Shown: positions 34,750-45,389, numbered from the stretch's first letter. The stretch: DNA of 63,847 nt from JAXDBW01 sp034678405 (GCA_034678405.1 JAXDBW010000011.1:1-63847); one strand, 5' to 3'. A program made the numbers and translations. The notes: a model not told the origin generated them from the letters alone.

Positions 34750-35325
34750 ATGTCAGAAAGCGCTGATTCACTTGCTCACATTGCTGCAGAGGTACGATCG
34801 TGTACCCAGTGCCCGCTCTACCATGGACGCACGCATGCAGTACCCGGCGAAGGAAATCCTGAGGCGGCAGTTATGTTTATCGGAGAGGGGCCGGGAAAGA
34901 AAGAAGACGAACTCGGTCGCCCGTTCGTTGGTGCGGCTGGGAAATTTTTGGATGAACTTTTGGCAAGTATTCACTGGAGCCGCCAAGACGTCTTTATTGC
35001 TAATATTGTAAAATGTCGTCCGCCCGGTAATCGTGATCCTGAGCCTGAGGAAATCAATACCTGTACGACACATTATCTCATTGCCCAGATCGAGGCGATC
35101 CAGCCGCAGCTTATCGTTCCACTCGGCCGGCACTCTATGTATAGGTTCTTACCCGAGGATTTTAAGATATCTGAGGTACATGGGAGAGTGTTCCACCGTC
35201 ACAATCAGCATTATATGCCGCTGTACCACCCGGCGGTAGCCTTATATAACGGGGGAATGCGACAACCATTACTCGCGGACTTCCGTAAAATTCCGGCGAC
35301 ACTTAAGGCAATAGCAAAAAAATAG
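34750..35325 (+). CDS. Uracil-DNA glycosylase, family 4
   Basis: A 191-residue iron-sulfur glycosylase that removes uracil from DNA. Motif A is GEGPGKKEDELGRPFVGAAG; cluster cysteines are CTQC (near residue 17), the Cys of VKCRPPGNR and the one in NTCTTHY. The C-terminal motif is LYHPAVALYN. It lies 18 bases after the Mur ligase gene. A GCTCATC/GATGAGC hairpin without a T-run follows at 35357-35373. Confidence 0.93.
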   Translation: MSESADSLAHIAAEVRSCTQCPLYHGRTHAVPGEGNPEAAVMFIGEGPGKKEDELGRPFVGAAGKFLDELLASIHWSRQDVFIANIVKCRPPGNRDPEPEEINTCTTHYLIAQIEAIQPQLIVPLGRHSMYRFLPEDFKISEVHGRVFHRHNQHYMPLYHPAVALYNGGMRQPLLADFRKIPATLKAIAKK

Positions 35326-35457
35326 CTAAAATAACATAAATCTGTGGATAACCTGTGCTCATCCATGATGAGCGCTTATTTAGAGTAGATTTCAAAAAGG
35401 TAATATATTGCTAATGTTAGTATAAATTTGACACATTTTTGTTTTTTTGCATAAAAC

Positions 35458-35487
35458 TTGACATTTCCCACAGCCATCTGTTATTAT
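35458..35487 (+). promoter_or_regulatory. Promoter of rpoBC
   Basis: TTGACA (35458-35463), an 18-base spacer and TATTAT (35482-35487). A second TTGACA at 35428 with ATAAAA 17 bases later may be a weaker tandem promoter. The leader of about 115 bases has a hairpin ACGTCA (35511-35516)/TGACGT (35527-35532). Confidence 0.75.
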
Positions 35488-35608
35488 CCGAACTACATAT
35501 CCTGACGGAGACGTCAAAACATTACATGACGTTTAGTCGCAAAACATAACAAATTAGCCATTACATACCCTCTTTCACGCTTTCGTAGGGTGGGGAGAGT
35601 CTATTTTT

Positions 35609-38600
35609 ATGTCTACCTCACAAGTCACCCTGGCGCCTGAGCGCCAACGTTTTACTAAAAGTGCAGCGGCTATCGAGCTCCCGAATTTAATAGAAGCCCA
35701 GCGCCATTCATATGAATGGTTTTTAAAGGAGGGCCTGAAGGAGTTGTTTGAGGAAATTTCCCCGGTCAAAGACTTCATCGGCCGTGATCTCGAGCTGTAT
35801 TTCCTCGATTATTACCTGGACGAGCCACGGTTTGACGAGTGGAAGGCGAAAGAGAAGAATGTGACGTTTGAAGCACCCATGCGTGTGGAAACGAAACTGG
35901 TCAATAAAAAGACCGGCGAAATTAAAGAGCAGGAAGTATACCTCGGTGATTTTCCCCTGATGACTGATCGCGGCACCTTCATTATTAATGGGATTGAGCG
36001 TGTCGTCGTGAGCCAGCTGATTCGATCGGCTGGTGTTTTTTTCACCTCAGAATTAATTTGCGGTCGTCGCTATTACGGCGCGAAGATTATTCCGAACCGC
36101 GGCGCCTGGCTCGAGCTCGAAACCGATGCCAATAATATTATCTCGGTAAAAATCGATCGGAAACGGAAAGTGCCGGTAACCTCGCTCTTGCGCGCCTTTG
36201 GCTTCGGTAATGACGAAGAGATCAAAGCTATTTTCACCGATGTCCAGCAGGGCCAAGAAGTCGACTACCTCGAAGCTACCCTCGCGAAGGACGTCTCCCG
36301 CAATGAAGCTGAGGGTCTCCGTGAAGTATACAAACGTATCCGACCGGGCGATCTCGCGACCGTCGATAATGCCCGCGAACTCATCTATAAAATGTTCTTC
36401 TCATTTGATCGCTATGACTTCGGTCGCGTGGGGCGCTACAAACTCAACCAGCGGTTTGGGTTTGACTTCCCGAATTCAAAAGAGTATCGCGTCCTCCAAA
36501 AAGAAGACGTGGTCTCTATCATGAAAGAGATCATCCGCCTGAACAACACCCAGAAAGAAGCCGATGACATCGATCATCTCGGTAATCGTCGCGTCCGCGC
36601 CATCGGCGAACTCGTCCAGAACAAATTCCGCATCGGTCTCGCCCGCATGGAGCGTATCGTCCGCGATCGCATGAGTACGATGGATATCAATACGCTGACG
36701 CCAAATCAGCTGATTAACGCCCGTCCCATCATTGGTTCGATCAAGGAGTTTTTCATGTCATCTCAGCTCTCACAGTTTATGGATCAGACCAACCCTCTGG
36801 CTGAGCTCGAACACAAACGTCGTCTGTCCGCGATGGGTCCTGGCGGTTTGTCCCGCGAGCGGGCTGGATTTGATGTCCGTGACGTACACCGCACTCACTA
36901 TGGTCGTATCTGTCCGATTGCCACACCTGAGGGACCAAATATTGGTTTGGTTGGGCACCTCTCCTGTTATGCGCGCATCAATGAATTCGGTTTTATCGAA
37001 ACCCCATTTCGGAAGGTAGTGCATGATGTCGAGAATAAAGCATCGGCGATGGAAAATGAGATTCTGCGCGAAGATGTCAAAGACGCGAGCGGCACTGTAA
37101 TCGCCACCGCCGGTACGACTATTACGAAAGATATTGCCAAGCAGATTGCCGCCACTGACTGGGCGACCGTCCCGGTGAAACCGCGCGTGACAAATGAGAT
37201 TGTGTATCTCGATGCATTTGTCGAGGAGCGGAGTATCACCACCGCGGCCACGACGCCGATTGATGCGGATGGGTACTTCCTCAATGACAAAGCCGAAGTT
37301 CGCCGTCGGGGTGAACCGACCGTCGACTCAGTGGAACGCGTCGACTATATGGATGTTGCGCCGTATCAAATTATTAGTATTACCACTGCCCTGATTCCTT
37401 TCCTCGAGCATGATGACGCGGTTCGTGCATTGATGGGTTCAAACATGCAACGCCAGGCTGTCCCGTGTATCATCCCTGATTCACCCCTGGTGGGGACGGG
37501 CGTCGAGTATAAAGCAGCCACTGACTCAGGTCAGACCATCGTTAGCAAAGTCGATGGCAAGGTGGTACACGCCGATGGCGCCGAAGTTCACGTCCAGGAT
37601 ACCAATGGCAAAGTACATGAATATCGGCTCCAGAAGTTTGTCCGATCCAATGCCTCGACCTGTATCAACCAGCGACCCGTCGTCGAAGTAGGACAGCAGG
37701 TAGCGGTCGGGAGCGTCCTCGCGGACGGTCCAGCCACGGACAACGGTGAACTCGCCCTCGGGCAAAATGCCCTGGTGGCATTTATGTCCTGGGAGGGTGG
37801 CAACTATGAAGACGCCATCCTGATCTCTGACCGGTTCGTCCAGTCAGACAAGCTGACGTCGATCCATATCGAAGAATACACTGTCGATGTCCGGGATACG
37901 AAACTCGGACCGGAGGTGGTGACCCGTGACATTCCTAATATTGGTGAAGAGAAACTCAAGGATCTCGACGAAGAAGGTATCGTCCGGATTGGCGCGGAAG
38001 TGTCATCGGGTGACATCCTCGTCGGGAAAATTACGCCCAAAGGTGAGACCGAACTCTCCGCTGAGGAAAAACTGCTTCGTGCTATCTTCGGCGAGAAGGC
38101 TAAAGACGTCAAAGACAGCTCCCTCTATCTCGAACATGGTGAACAGGGTAAGGTTGTCGATGTGAAAATTTTCTCCCGGGAGCAGGGTGACAAACTCTCC
38201 TCCGGGATTTTGAAATCTATCCAAGTATCAGTCGCGCAGCTGCGCAAAATCCAGGTTGGTGATAAGCTCGCCGGTCGCCACGGCAACAAAGGTGTCATTT
38301 CCCGCATCGTCGCGGCCGAAGATATGCCACACCTCGAGGACGGGACACCAGTCGACGTGGTACTGAATCCACTCGGTGTCGCCTCTCGTATGAATATTGG
38401 TCAGATCCTCGAAACGCACCTCGGCATGGCCGCGAATGCCCTCGGATACAAAGTTGCGACTGCTCCGCTCAATGGGACTGAAGAAGAGACCATCCGCGAA
38501 GAACTCCAAAAAGCAGGCTTCCCCGCTGACGGGAAAGTGCAGCTCTATGATGGTCGGACCGGTAATAAGTTTGACCAAAAGGTGACCGTCGGTTTCATGT

Positions 38601-39031
38601 ATATGCTGAAATTGAACCACATGGTGGAGGACAAGATCCACATGCGGTCAATCGGTCCGTACTCACTCGTGACCCAGCAGCCACTCGGTGGTAAAGCGCA
38701 GTTTGGTGGTCAGCGGTTTGGTGAGATGGAAGTCTGGGCGCTCGAAGCCTATGGTGCTGCGTATACGCTACAGGAAATGCTCACCATCAAATCAGATGAT
38801 GTGCCTGGCCGGTCAAAGGCCTATGAAGCCATCATCAAAGGTGAGCCGATCAAGAAACTCAATATTCCAGAAACATTCAACGTACTCATCCGTGAGCTCA
38901 AGGGTCTCGCCCTTGATGTCGAGCTCATCGGTGAAGAAAAAGAAGATTATCACGCTGATGACAATCGCGAACGGCGCCCTGAGGAACCAGCGGCAACCGA
39001 AGCATCAACCACTAACGAAGAGGAAAAATAA
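35609..39031 (+). CDS. rpoB: RNA polymerase beta subunit
   Basis: An 1140-residue catalytic subunit of RNA polymerase, of the short form without large lineage insertions. The rifampicin pocket reads SSQLSQFMDQTNPLAELEH then KRRLSAMGPGGL, with Asp, His and Ser at the positions usually changed in resistant mutants, so the pocket looks wild type. Later blocks HGNKGVIS and MYMLKLNHMVEDKIHMRS are conserved. The C-terminus ends in an acidic tail (about 35 residues). It is directly followed by rpoC; rplJ and rplL are not upstream. Confidence 0.98.
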   Translation: MSTSQVTLAPERQRFTKSAAAIELPNLIEAQRHSYEWFLKEGLKELFEEISPVKDFIGRDLELYFLDYYLDEPRFDEWKAKEKNVTFEAPMRVETKLVNKKTGEIKEQEVYLGDFPLMTDRGTFIINGIERVVVSQLIRSAGVFFTSELICGRRYYGAKIIPNRGAWLELETDANNIISVKIDRKRKVPVTSLLRAFGFGNDEEIKAIFTDVQQGQEVDYLEATLAKDVSRNEAEGLREVYKRIRPGDLATVDNARELIYKMFFSFDRYDFGRVGRYKLNQRFGFDFPNSKEYRVLQKEDVVSIMKEIIRLNNTQKEADDIDHLGNRRVRAIGELVQNKFRIGLARMERIVRDRMSTMDINTLTPNQLINARPIIGSIKEFFMSSQLSQFMDQTNPLAELEHKRRLSAMGPGGLSRERAGFDVRDVHRTHYGRICPIATPEGPNIGLVGHLSCYARINEFGFIETPFRKVVHDVENKASAMENEILREDVKDASGTVIATAGTTITKDIAKQIAATDWATVPVKPRVTNEIVYLDAFVEERSITTAATTPIDADGYFLNDKAEVRRRGEPTVDSVERVDYMDVAPYQIISITTALIPFLEHDDAVRALMGSNMQRQAVPCIIPDSPLVGTGVEYKAATDSGQTIVSKVDGKVVHADGAEVHVQDTNGKVHEYRLQKFVRSNASTCINQRPVVEVGQQVAVGSVLADGPATDNGELALGQNALVAFMSWEGGNYEDAILISDRFVQSDKLTSIHIEEYTVDVRDTKLGPEVVTRDIPNIGEEKLKDLDEEGIVRIGAEVSSGDILVGKITPKGETELSAEEKLLRAIFGEKAKDVKDSSLYLEHGEQGKVVDVKIFSREQGDKLSSGILKSIQVSVAQLRKIQVGDKLAGRHGNKGVISRIVAAEDMPHLEDGTPVDVVLNPLGVASRMNIGQILETHLGMAANALGYKVATAPLNGTEEETIREELQKAGFPADGKVQLYDGRTGNKFDQKVTVGFMYMLKLNHMVEDKIHMRSIGPYSLVTQQPLGGKAQFGGQRFGEMEVWALEAYGAAYTLQEMLTIKSDDVPGRSKAYEAIIKGEPIKKLNIPETFNVLIRELKGLALDVELIGEEKEDYHADDNRERRPEEPAATEASTTNEEEK

Positions 39032-39035
39032 TACT

Positions 39036-42000
39036 ATGGCCGGAGAAATTACGCCAACGACAGTTGACTTCGAAGCAATCCGCCTCAAACTTGCCAGTCC
39101 CGAGGGCATCATGGGCTGGTCACATGGTGAGGTGACGAAGCCAGAAACTATCAACTACCGCACTCAGAAACCTGAGAAAGACGGCCTCTTCTGCGAAAAA
39201 ATCTTTGGCCCGACCAAGGACTGGGAATGCTACTGTGGGAAATACAAGAAGGTTCGCTACAAAGGCATTGTCTGTGATAAATGTGGCGTGGAAGTCACGC
39301 GCAGCATTGTGCGGCGTGAACGGATGGGGCATATCGCCCTTGCGGCACCGGTCTCGCATATCTGGTTCCTGCGTGGTGTCCCGTCAAAGATTGGCTTGAT
39401 GCTCGACCTCTCGGTTCAGGAATTAGAGAAAGTTATTTACTTTGCCAACTTCGTCATTACCAAAGTCGATGATGAACTCCGCGATCAGACACTGGAGCAG
39501 ATCAATGTCGAATACGAAGCCAAGAAGAAGTCGATCGAGGCCGAGGCCAACCGCATCACCAGTGAAATCAAGCAGCGCCAGGCGACCGAGGCTGACCAAG
39601 AACCCGATGAGAAGAAAAAGAAAGAACTGATCAAAGAGATTGATGAAGAGCTCGCGGCCAATGCTCAGCGCAAAGATAAGAAGCTCGAAGACCTTGAAGA
39701 AGCCGTCGACCTTGCGAAAAAAGAACTCAAGAATCTGAAACCCCTCCAAATCATTTCCGAGCAGCAGTATCGTGATCTCTCTTTGAAATACGGCCATGTC
39801 TTCGAGGCGGAAATCGGCGCGGAAGCTATTCGCAACCTACTGACAACTATCGACCTCGATGAGTCGATCAAGACTCTCGAGAAAGAAATTGCCGATCTCC
39901 CTGACGCGAAGAAGCGCCGCGCTGTTCGTCGATTAAAGTTATTTAAGAGTTTCAAACTTAATAAATTCCGCCCCGAATGGATGGTATTGACCGTCATCCC
40001 GGTGATCCCCCCGGATCTGCGACCCATGGTGCAGCTCGACGGTGGCCGGTTTGCCGCCTCAGATCTGAACGATCTCTATCGCCGTGTCATCAACCGTAAC
40101 AACCGTCTGAAACGGCTAATTACCCTGAATGCCCCTGAAGTAATCCGGCGTAATGAGAAGCGTATGCTGCAGGAGGCGGTTGACGCGTTGATTGATAATA
40201 ATGCACGTCATGGTAAGACCGTGACTGCCTCCACTGGCCAGAAGCGACAGCTGAAATCCATCGCCGATATCCTGAAAGGCAAGCAAGGACGATTCCGTCA
40301 GAATCTCCTCGGTAAACGCGTCGACTACTCTGGTCGTTCGGTTATTGTGGTTGGTCCGCACTTGAAAATGGATCAGTGTGGATTGCCGAAACGAATGGCT
40401 CTCGAACTATTCAAACCGTTTATCATCAGCCAACTCATCAAGCGAGAATACGTTCACAATGTCCGCAGCGCGAGCCGCTTCATCGAGTCTGGCCGCTCAG
40501 AGGTGTGGGACATCCTGGAAGAGGTATCGAAAGATGCCCACGTGCTATTGAATCGTGCCCCAACCCTCCACCGACTTGGTATCCAGGCGTTCCGTCCGGT
40601 CCTGATCGAGGGTAAGGCTATCCAAGTGCACCCTATGGTCTGCCCCGCGTTTAATGCTGACTTCGACGGTGACCAGATGGCTGTCCACGTCCCGCTGACG
40701 GAAAATGCCAAACGTGAAGCCGCCGATATCATTGCCTCAATCAACAACCTCCTGAAACCCTCCACCGGTCAACCTATCGTGACCCCGTCACAGGATCTCG
40801 TGCTCGGGATGTATTACCTGACGGTGCTGCGCGAAACCCCAGCCGACCAGATGCGCGCTTTCAGCTCGATTGATGAAGCGCTCATGGCTGAGCAGCTCGA
40901 CCAAATCCATTTGCAGGACCAGGTAAAAGTAGAGATTGATGGAAAAGTACTCGAAACATCAGCTGGCCGGATTATCTTCAATCAGCTTCTGCCTGAGGAA
41001 ATCGGCTATGTCAATGAGACCATGGACAAGAAAGCACTGTCCATGCTGATCAGCAGCATCCTCAATCAGCTGGGCAATGGACCAACCACCGCGCTCCTGG
41101 ATCGATTCAAATCAGCTGCGTTTAACTATCTGACTCGCTCAGGTATCAGCTGGGGCATGGACGATCTCGTTATTCCTGATAAAAAGAAAGAAATTCTCAC
41201 CGCCGCGGAAAAGCAGGTTGAGGAAGTAGAGAATCATTTCGAGCAAGGGCTCCTGACCGATGATGAGCGCCACATGAAGGTTATCGAAATTTGGGCGGAT
41301 GCGAAGGATCAAATCCAGACCGTCAGTCGCAAGGCGCTCGATCAAAAAGGCCCCATTTTCAGCATGATCGAGTCCGGTGCCCGTGGCTCATGGGCTCAGA
41401 CGACTCAGATGATGGGTATGAAGGGTCTCGTGACCAACCCTGCTGGTGATACAATTGAGCTTCCCGTGAAAGGAAGTTTCAAAGAAGGATTTGATGTACT
41501 AGAATATTTCATCTCTACACACGGTGCTCGCAAGGGTCTGTCTGACACGGCTCTCCGCACCGCCAACGCTGGCTACCTCACCCGTCGTCTCGTCGATGTC
41601 TGTCAGGATGTTATCGTGACCAGCGAAGACTGTGGTGATACGGATGGGTTCATGCTGATTGACGATGGTTCTGAGTTTGGTGACAGCATGGCGAAGCGCT
41701 TGCTCGGTCGCGTCGTCCTCCAGGACATCAAGGACAAAAGCAAGACCGTCGTGAAAAAAGGTACCCTCGTCACCGAGGAACACCTGCCGAAATTAGAGAA
41801 ATTAGAATTGAAAGAAGTCCTCGTCCGGTCGGTTCTCTCCTGTAAATCGCACTGGGGTATCTGCCAAAAATGTTATGGCTACGACCTCGGATTCAATAAG
41901 ATGGTTGAGATGGGCGTCGCCACGGGTATCATCGCGGCCCAAAGTATCGGTGAGCCCGGTACCCAGCTGACTATGCGGACATTCCACACTGGTGGTGTCG

Positions 42001-42935
42001 CCGGTCGTGATATTACCCAGGGTCTCCCTCGGGTTGAGGAGCTATTTGAAGCCCGCCCGATTCGTCGTCCGGCAATCATTGCCAATGTGAGTGGGAAAGC
42101 ACAGATTACGGAAGGTGAAGACAAGCGAAGCAAACGCATTGTCATCACGCACAAGGCTATGGATGAGCAGGAGTATAAGATTAAGAGCAAGAAAAAGGTT
42201 GAGATCAAGGTAAAAGATGGTACGGCGGTGAAGGATGGGCAAGTGCTCTTCGTCGAAGGTGACCGGGAAACCAAGGCCAAAGGCGCTGGTACGGTTCGCG
42301 TCGAGGATAAGGCTGTGTACGTCATTGCGGAAAAGGATAAAGAGCGTGAGTACACAGTGAACCCCGGCCAGATGGTTTGGATCAAAGATGGCGATCTCGT
42401 GAATGTCGGTGACCAGCTCACTGATGGTAGCGTCGACCTGCACCAACTCTTCTATCTGAAGGGTGTTGAGGCAGTTCAGCGCTATATCATCAAGGAAATT
42501 CAATACATCTATTCATCCCAAGGCCAAAAACTCAATGAAAAGCATATCGAGATCGTGGTGAAGCAGATGTTCTCTCGCATCTACGTCAAGAACCCGGGCG
42601 ATACGACATTACTCTCTGGTGAAGTTGCCGAAAAGACGCGTTTCGATGCGGAAAACGAGGCGGCTGCTGCAGCGAAAAAAGAACCAGCCACTGGCGACCA
42701 ATTGCTGCTCGGTATTACCAAGGCCTCTCTCTCCATCGATAGTTTCCTGTCAGCCGCATCATTCCAAGAGACCGCCCGCGTCCTCATCGACGCCGCTGTC
42801 TCTGGCAAAGTTGACACCCTCCGCGGGCTGAAAGAAAACGTGATTATTGGTAAGTTGATTCCGGCCGGGACCGGGTTTGCCGCCCGACAGGCCGAAGCCG
42901 CGGCTGAAGCTGCCGAGGCAAAAGATGAGAAATAA
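39036..42935 (+). CDS. rpoC: RNA polymerase beta' subunit
   Basis: A 1299-residue subunit. The start at 39036, four bases after rpoB, gives MAGEITPTTVDFEAI; earlier in-frame codons lie inside rpoB. The N-terminal zinc finger has cysteines in WECYCGKYKK and VCDKCGVEV. The magnesium-binding loop is NADFDGDQMAVHV. The trigger loop region is present (ISTHGARKGLSDTALRTA). The second zinc site uses SEDCG and CKSHWGICQKCYG. A Lys/Glu-rich segment near 170-230 sits in the clamp coiled-coil region. It forms an operon with rpoB. Confidence 0.98.
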   Translation: MAGEITPTTVDFEAIRLKLASPEGIMGWSHGEVTKPETINYRTQKPEKDGLFCEKIFGPTKDWECYCGKYKKVRYKGIVCDKCGVEVTRSIVRRERMGHIALAAPVSHIWFLRGVPSKIGLMLDLSVQELEKVIYFANFVITKVDDELRDQTLEQINVEYEAKKKSIEAEANRITSEIKQRQATEADQEPDEKKKKELIKEIDEELAANAQRKDKKLEDLEEAVDLAKKELKNLKPLQIISEQQYRDLSLKYGHVFEAEIGAEAIRNLLTTIDLDESIKTLEKEIADLPDAKKRRAVRRLKLFKSFKLNKFRPEWMVLTVIPVIPPDLRPMVQLDGGRFAASDLNDLYRRVINRNNRLKRLITLNAPEVIRRNEKRMLQEAVDALIDNNARHGKTVTASTGQKRQLKSIADILKGKQGRFRQNLLGKRVDYSGRSVIVVGPHLKMDQCGLPKRMALELFKPFIISQLIKREYVHNVRSASRFIESGRSEVWDILEEVSKDAHVLLNRAPTLHRLGIQAFRPVLIEGKAIQVHPMVCPAFNADFDGDQMAVHVPLTENAKREAADIIASINNLLKPSTGQPIVTPSQDLVLGMYYLTVLRETPADQMRAFSSIDEALMAEQLDQIHLQDQVKVEIDGKVLETSAGRIIFNQLLPEEIGYVNETMDKKALSMLISSILNQLGNGPTTALLDRFKSAAFNYLTRSGISWGMDDLVIPDKKKEILTAAEKQVEEVENHFEQGLLTDDERHMKVIEIWADAKDQIQTVSRKALDQKGPIFSMIESGARGSWAQTTQMMGMKGLVTNPAGDTIELPVKGSFKEGFDVLEYFISTHGARKGLSDTALRTANAGYLTRRLVDVCQDVIVTSEDCGDTDGFMLIDDGSEFGDSMAKRLLGRVVLQDIKDKSKTVVKKGTLVTEEHLPKLEKLELKEVLVRSVLSCKSHWGICQKCYGYDLGFNKMVEMGVATGIIAAQSIGEPGTQLTMRTFHTGGVAGRDITQGLPRVEELFEARPIRRPAIIANVSGKAQITEGEDKRSKRIVITHKAMDEQEYKIKSKKKVEIKVKDGTAVKDGQVLFVEGDRETKAKGAGTVRVEDKAVYVIAEKDKEREYTVNPGQMVWIKDGDLVNVGDQLTDGSVDLHQLFYLKGVEAVQRYIIKEIQYIYSSQGQKLNEKHIEIVVKQMFSRIYVKNPGDTTLLSGEVAEKTRFDAENEAAAAAKKEPATGDQLLLGITKASLSIDSFLSAASFQETARVLIDAAVSGKVDTLRGLKENVIIGKLIPAGTGFAARQAEAAAEAAEAKDEK

Positions 42936-42963
42936 TACCACTCTTGGAGTACCCATTGATACC

Positions 42964-42991
42964 ACCCAGCCCTTCGCGAAGGGCTGGGTTT
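42964..42991 (+). terminator. Perfect 26-base palindrome after rpoC
   Basis: ACCCAGCCCTTCG is followed immediately by its exact complement CGAAGGGCTGGGT (42964-42989). Only three T residues follow, so it may be a weak terminator or an mRNA 3'-end stabiliser. Confidence 0.6.
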
Positions 42992-42995
42992 GGGA

Positions 42996-43024
42996 TTGAA
43001 AAAGGTCCAAAAAAATGGTACAAT
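42996..43024 (+). promoter_or_regulatory. Promoter of ftsK
   Basis: TTGAAA (42996-43001), a 17-base spacer and TACAAT (43019-43024), placed directly after the rpoC palindrome. Confidence 0.75.
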
Positions 43025-43059
43025 AGAACAACTCACTTGATTGTGGTATCATTCTTCGC

Positions 43060-45387
43060 ATGGCAAAAAAATCAAAAAAGGCGTACTTGCAAAAGTACAA
43101 AAAAGAAGCACAGAAAGAACGACACGCGAGCTCCACTCCTGACGAAGAGCCAGAACGCGAATCCCGTCTCAAACCCGAGACCAAGCATGGCATCTACGTG
43201 GTGCTGATTTTTACTGGAGCGATTATTTTCTTACTGGGGCTACTGGGGTGGGCTGGTCAGCTCGGTGATGCCCTCGCTACCGCCTTGAGTTACCTGTTTG
43301 GTTGGGGTAAATACGCCGTTCCCGTTATCTTATTCTGGATTGGCTATCTCATTGCCCGGCCCCAACGCTATGCGTTCCGCCTCTCAAATGGCATCGGTTT
43401 GGTACTCTTAGTACTCAGTGGGACCGGTTTCTTGCACCTCGTGGGAGTGCCCCTCGAGCAGGCGACGAGTGAGATAGCAAATGGCAATGGCGGCGGGTAC
43501 CTCGGACTATTACTTTCATATCCATTGCAGAGCGTGCTCGGGCCCTGGGCGACGGGTGTGATTCTCTTAGCAGTGTTTGTCATCGCTCTGCTCGTCCTCT
43601 TCGATGTGTCTCTCGAGTGCCTCTATGAGCGTGGCAATATTGGCAAACGTGCGGCGGAGCGATTCCGAGAGTTTTTTTATAAATTACGCTCAAACATGGA
43701 TCGCACGCCCGATACTGATGATATGCCGGATGATGAAGCGGGCGACGACGAGGGAGAGGACGATAGCGAAGAGCCATCATTTGATGTCAATGCTGTCTCA
43801 GAGACTACTACCGGAGAGCAAGACGTCCAGCCTAAAAAGGAATCAACCGAAGGAACGGGCGATCAGACCGAAATGTTTACCAAACCGAAACGCATGCCGA
43901 AAATTGACATTCCCATTGATCTCCTGTCATCCAGCGCAGAGAAGCCAACGAGCGGCGATATTGAACGAAATAAGGAGACAATATTTAATACCTTCAAAAA
44001 TTTCGGCATTGATGTAGAAATGGGCGAGACGAAAGTCGGTCCGACGGTCACGCAGTTTACCCTGAAACCTGACGAGGGCGTGAAATTATCTCAAATAACT
44101 ACCCTCGGCAACGACCTCGCTCTAGCCCTCGCGGCACACCCCATCCGGATTGAGGCACCAATCCCCGGTAAGTCACTGGTGGGTATCGAGGTTCCGAATA
44201 AGTCAGTGGCAGTTGTGAAGCTAAAAGAGCTCCTGATGAGCAAAGAATTTAAGAAACGGAAGTCCAACCTTACTATCGGTATTGGGAAAGATGTGGCTGG
44301 GAATATGTGGCTTGAGGACATTGGTCCAATGCCACATCTGCTCGTCGCTGGTTCGACCGGGTCAGGGAAGTCGGTGATGTTGAATTCAATTATCCTCAGC
44401 TTGCTCTACCAGAATTCACCCGATCAATTGAAATTAATCCTAGTTGATCCAAAACGAGTGGAGCTGTCGGTCTATAATAATATTCCTCATTTGATCACGC
44501 CCGTTGTCAATGAAGTCGACAAGACGATTAACGCACTCCGGTGGGTAGTTAGCGAAATGGATCGACGGTATCAGCTGTTGTCGAAGACCGGTCATCGCAA
44601 TATCGCGGCGTATAATCAAGACAACGGTAATATCATGCCGTACCTCGTAGTCGCGATTGATGAATTGGCGGATCTGATGTCAGTGGCGGCCAATGAAGTA
44701 GAGGCAGCCATCGTTCGTCTCGCGCAGATGGCGCGGGCCGTCGGTATTCATTTGATCCTCGCGACCCAGCGGCCATCCGTTGATATTATTACGGGCCTGA
44801 TCAAGGCAAACATTACTACCCGCATTGCGTTTGCGGTGGCATCCCAGATTGATTCACGCACGATTCTCGATACCGCGGGGGCAGAAAAACTACTCGGCCG
44901 CGGCGACATGCTCTTCACGTCATCCCAACTCTCGAAGCCGAAGCGTCTCCAGGGCGCTTTCGTCACTGACGAAGAAATAAATCGAGTGGTAGCTTTCCTG
45001 AAGAGTAAAGGTGAGCCTGAATACCAGGAAGAAGTAACCCAGAAAGTAGTGGACAAGACGCTGGCAGGCAATTTTGAAGATATGGGCGACGACGAGTTGG
45101 TCGGCCAAGCGCGGGACATCGTGGTCAAGGCAGGCAAGGCATCGGCGTCATTCCTCCAGCGCCGACTCAGGATCGGGTATGCCCGCGCTGCGCGGATTCT
45201 CGACATCCTCGAGGAGCAGGGCGTGATTGGTCCGGGGGAGGGGGCGAAGCCGCGAGAGATACTCGTGTCACGCGAGGGGCTCGACGATGGATTTATTGAT
45301 GATGCCGATGAGGATATTCCCGAGGATGATGCGGACAGCGAAGAAGACGAAGAGGATGAAGACGAGGCTGACCAGCAGTATGGGTAG
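43060..45387 (+). CDS. ftsK: DNA translocase FtsK/SpoIIIE
   Basis: A 775-residue protein that pumps chromosomal DNA through the closing septum. A basic N-terminus precedes four transmembrane helices (about 45-190), then an acidic linker (about 215-290), then the motor: Walker A AGSTGSGKSVMLN and Walker B VVAIDELADLM. The C-terminal winged-helix gamma domain that reads KOPS-like sites is present (ASFLQRRLRIGYARAARI). A very acidic tail ends the protein. It is followed after two bases by the RodZ-like gene. Confidence 0.96.
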   Translation: MAKKSKKAYLQKYKKEAQKERHASSTPDEEPERESRLKPETKHGIYVVLIFTGAIIFLLGLLGWAGQLGDALATALSYLFGWGKYAVPVILFWIGYLIARPQRYAFRLSNGIGLVLLVLSGTGFLHLVGVPLEQATSEIANGNGGGYLGLLLSYPLQSVLGPWATGVILLAVFVIALLVLFDVSLECLYERGNIGKRAAERFREFFYKLRSNMDRTPDTDDMPDDEAGDDEGEDDSEEPSFDVNAVSETTTGEQDVQPKKESTEGTGDQTEMFTKPKRMPKIDIPIDLLSSSAEKPTSGDIERNKETIFNTFKNFGIDVEMGETKVGPTVTQFTLKPDEGVKLSQITTLGNDLALALAAHPIRIEAPIPGKSLVGIEVPNKSVAVVKLKELLMSKEFKKRKSNLTIGIGKDVAGNMWLEDIGPMPHLLVAGSTGSGKSVMLNSIILSLLYQNSPDQLKLILVDPKRVELSVYNNIPHLITPVVNEVDKTINALRWVVSEMDRRYQLLSKTGHRNIAAYNQDNGNIMPYLVVAIDELADLMSVAANEVEAAIVRLAQMARAVGIHLILATQRPSVDIITGLIKANITTRIAFAVASQIDSRTILDTAGAEKLLGRGDMLFTSSQLSKPKRLQGAFVTDEEINRVVAFLKSKGEPEYQEEVTQKVVDKTLAGNFEDMGDDELVGQARDIVVKAGKASASFLQRRLRIGYARAARILDILEEQGVIGPGEGAKPREILVSREGLDDGFIDDADEDIPEDDADSEEDEEDEDEADQQYG

Positions 45388-45389
45388 CT

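Noticed and set aside
35343..35351. A perfect DnaA box (TGTGGATAA) upstream of rpoB
   Set aside because: It is a single box without a cluster, an A/T-rich unwinding region or neighbouring dnaA/dnaN genes, so an origin cannot be claimed.
38688..39035. An rpoC start far inside rpoB
   Set aside because: The residues encoded have no RpoC homology; the conserved protein begins at 39036, four bases after the rpoB stop.
35609..42935. Many long frames opposite rpoB and rpoC
   Set aside because: They are antisense shadows of highly biased coding sequence, with no homology or ribosome sites.
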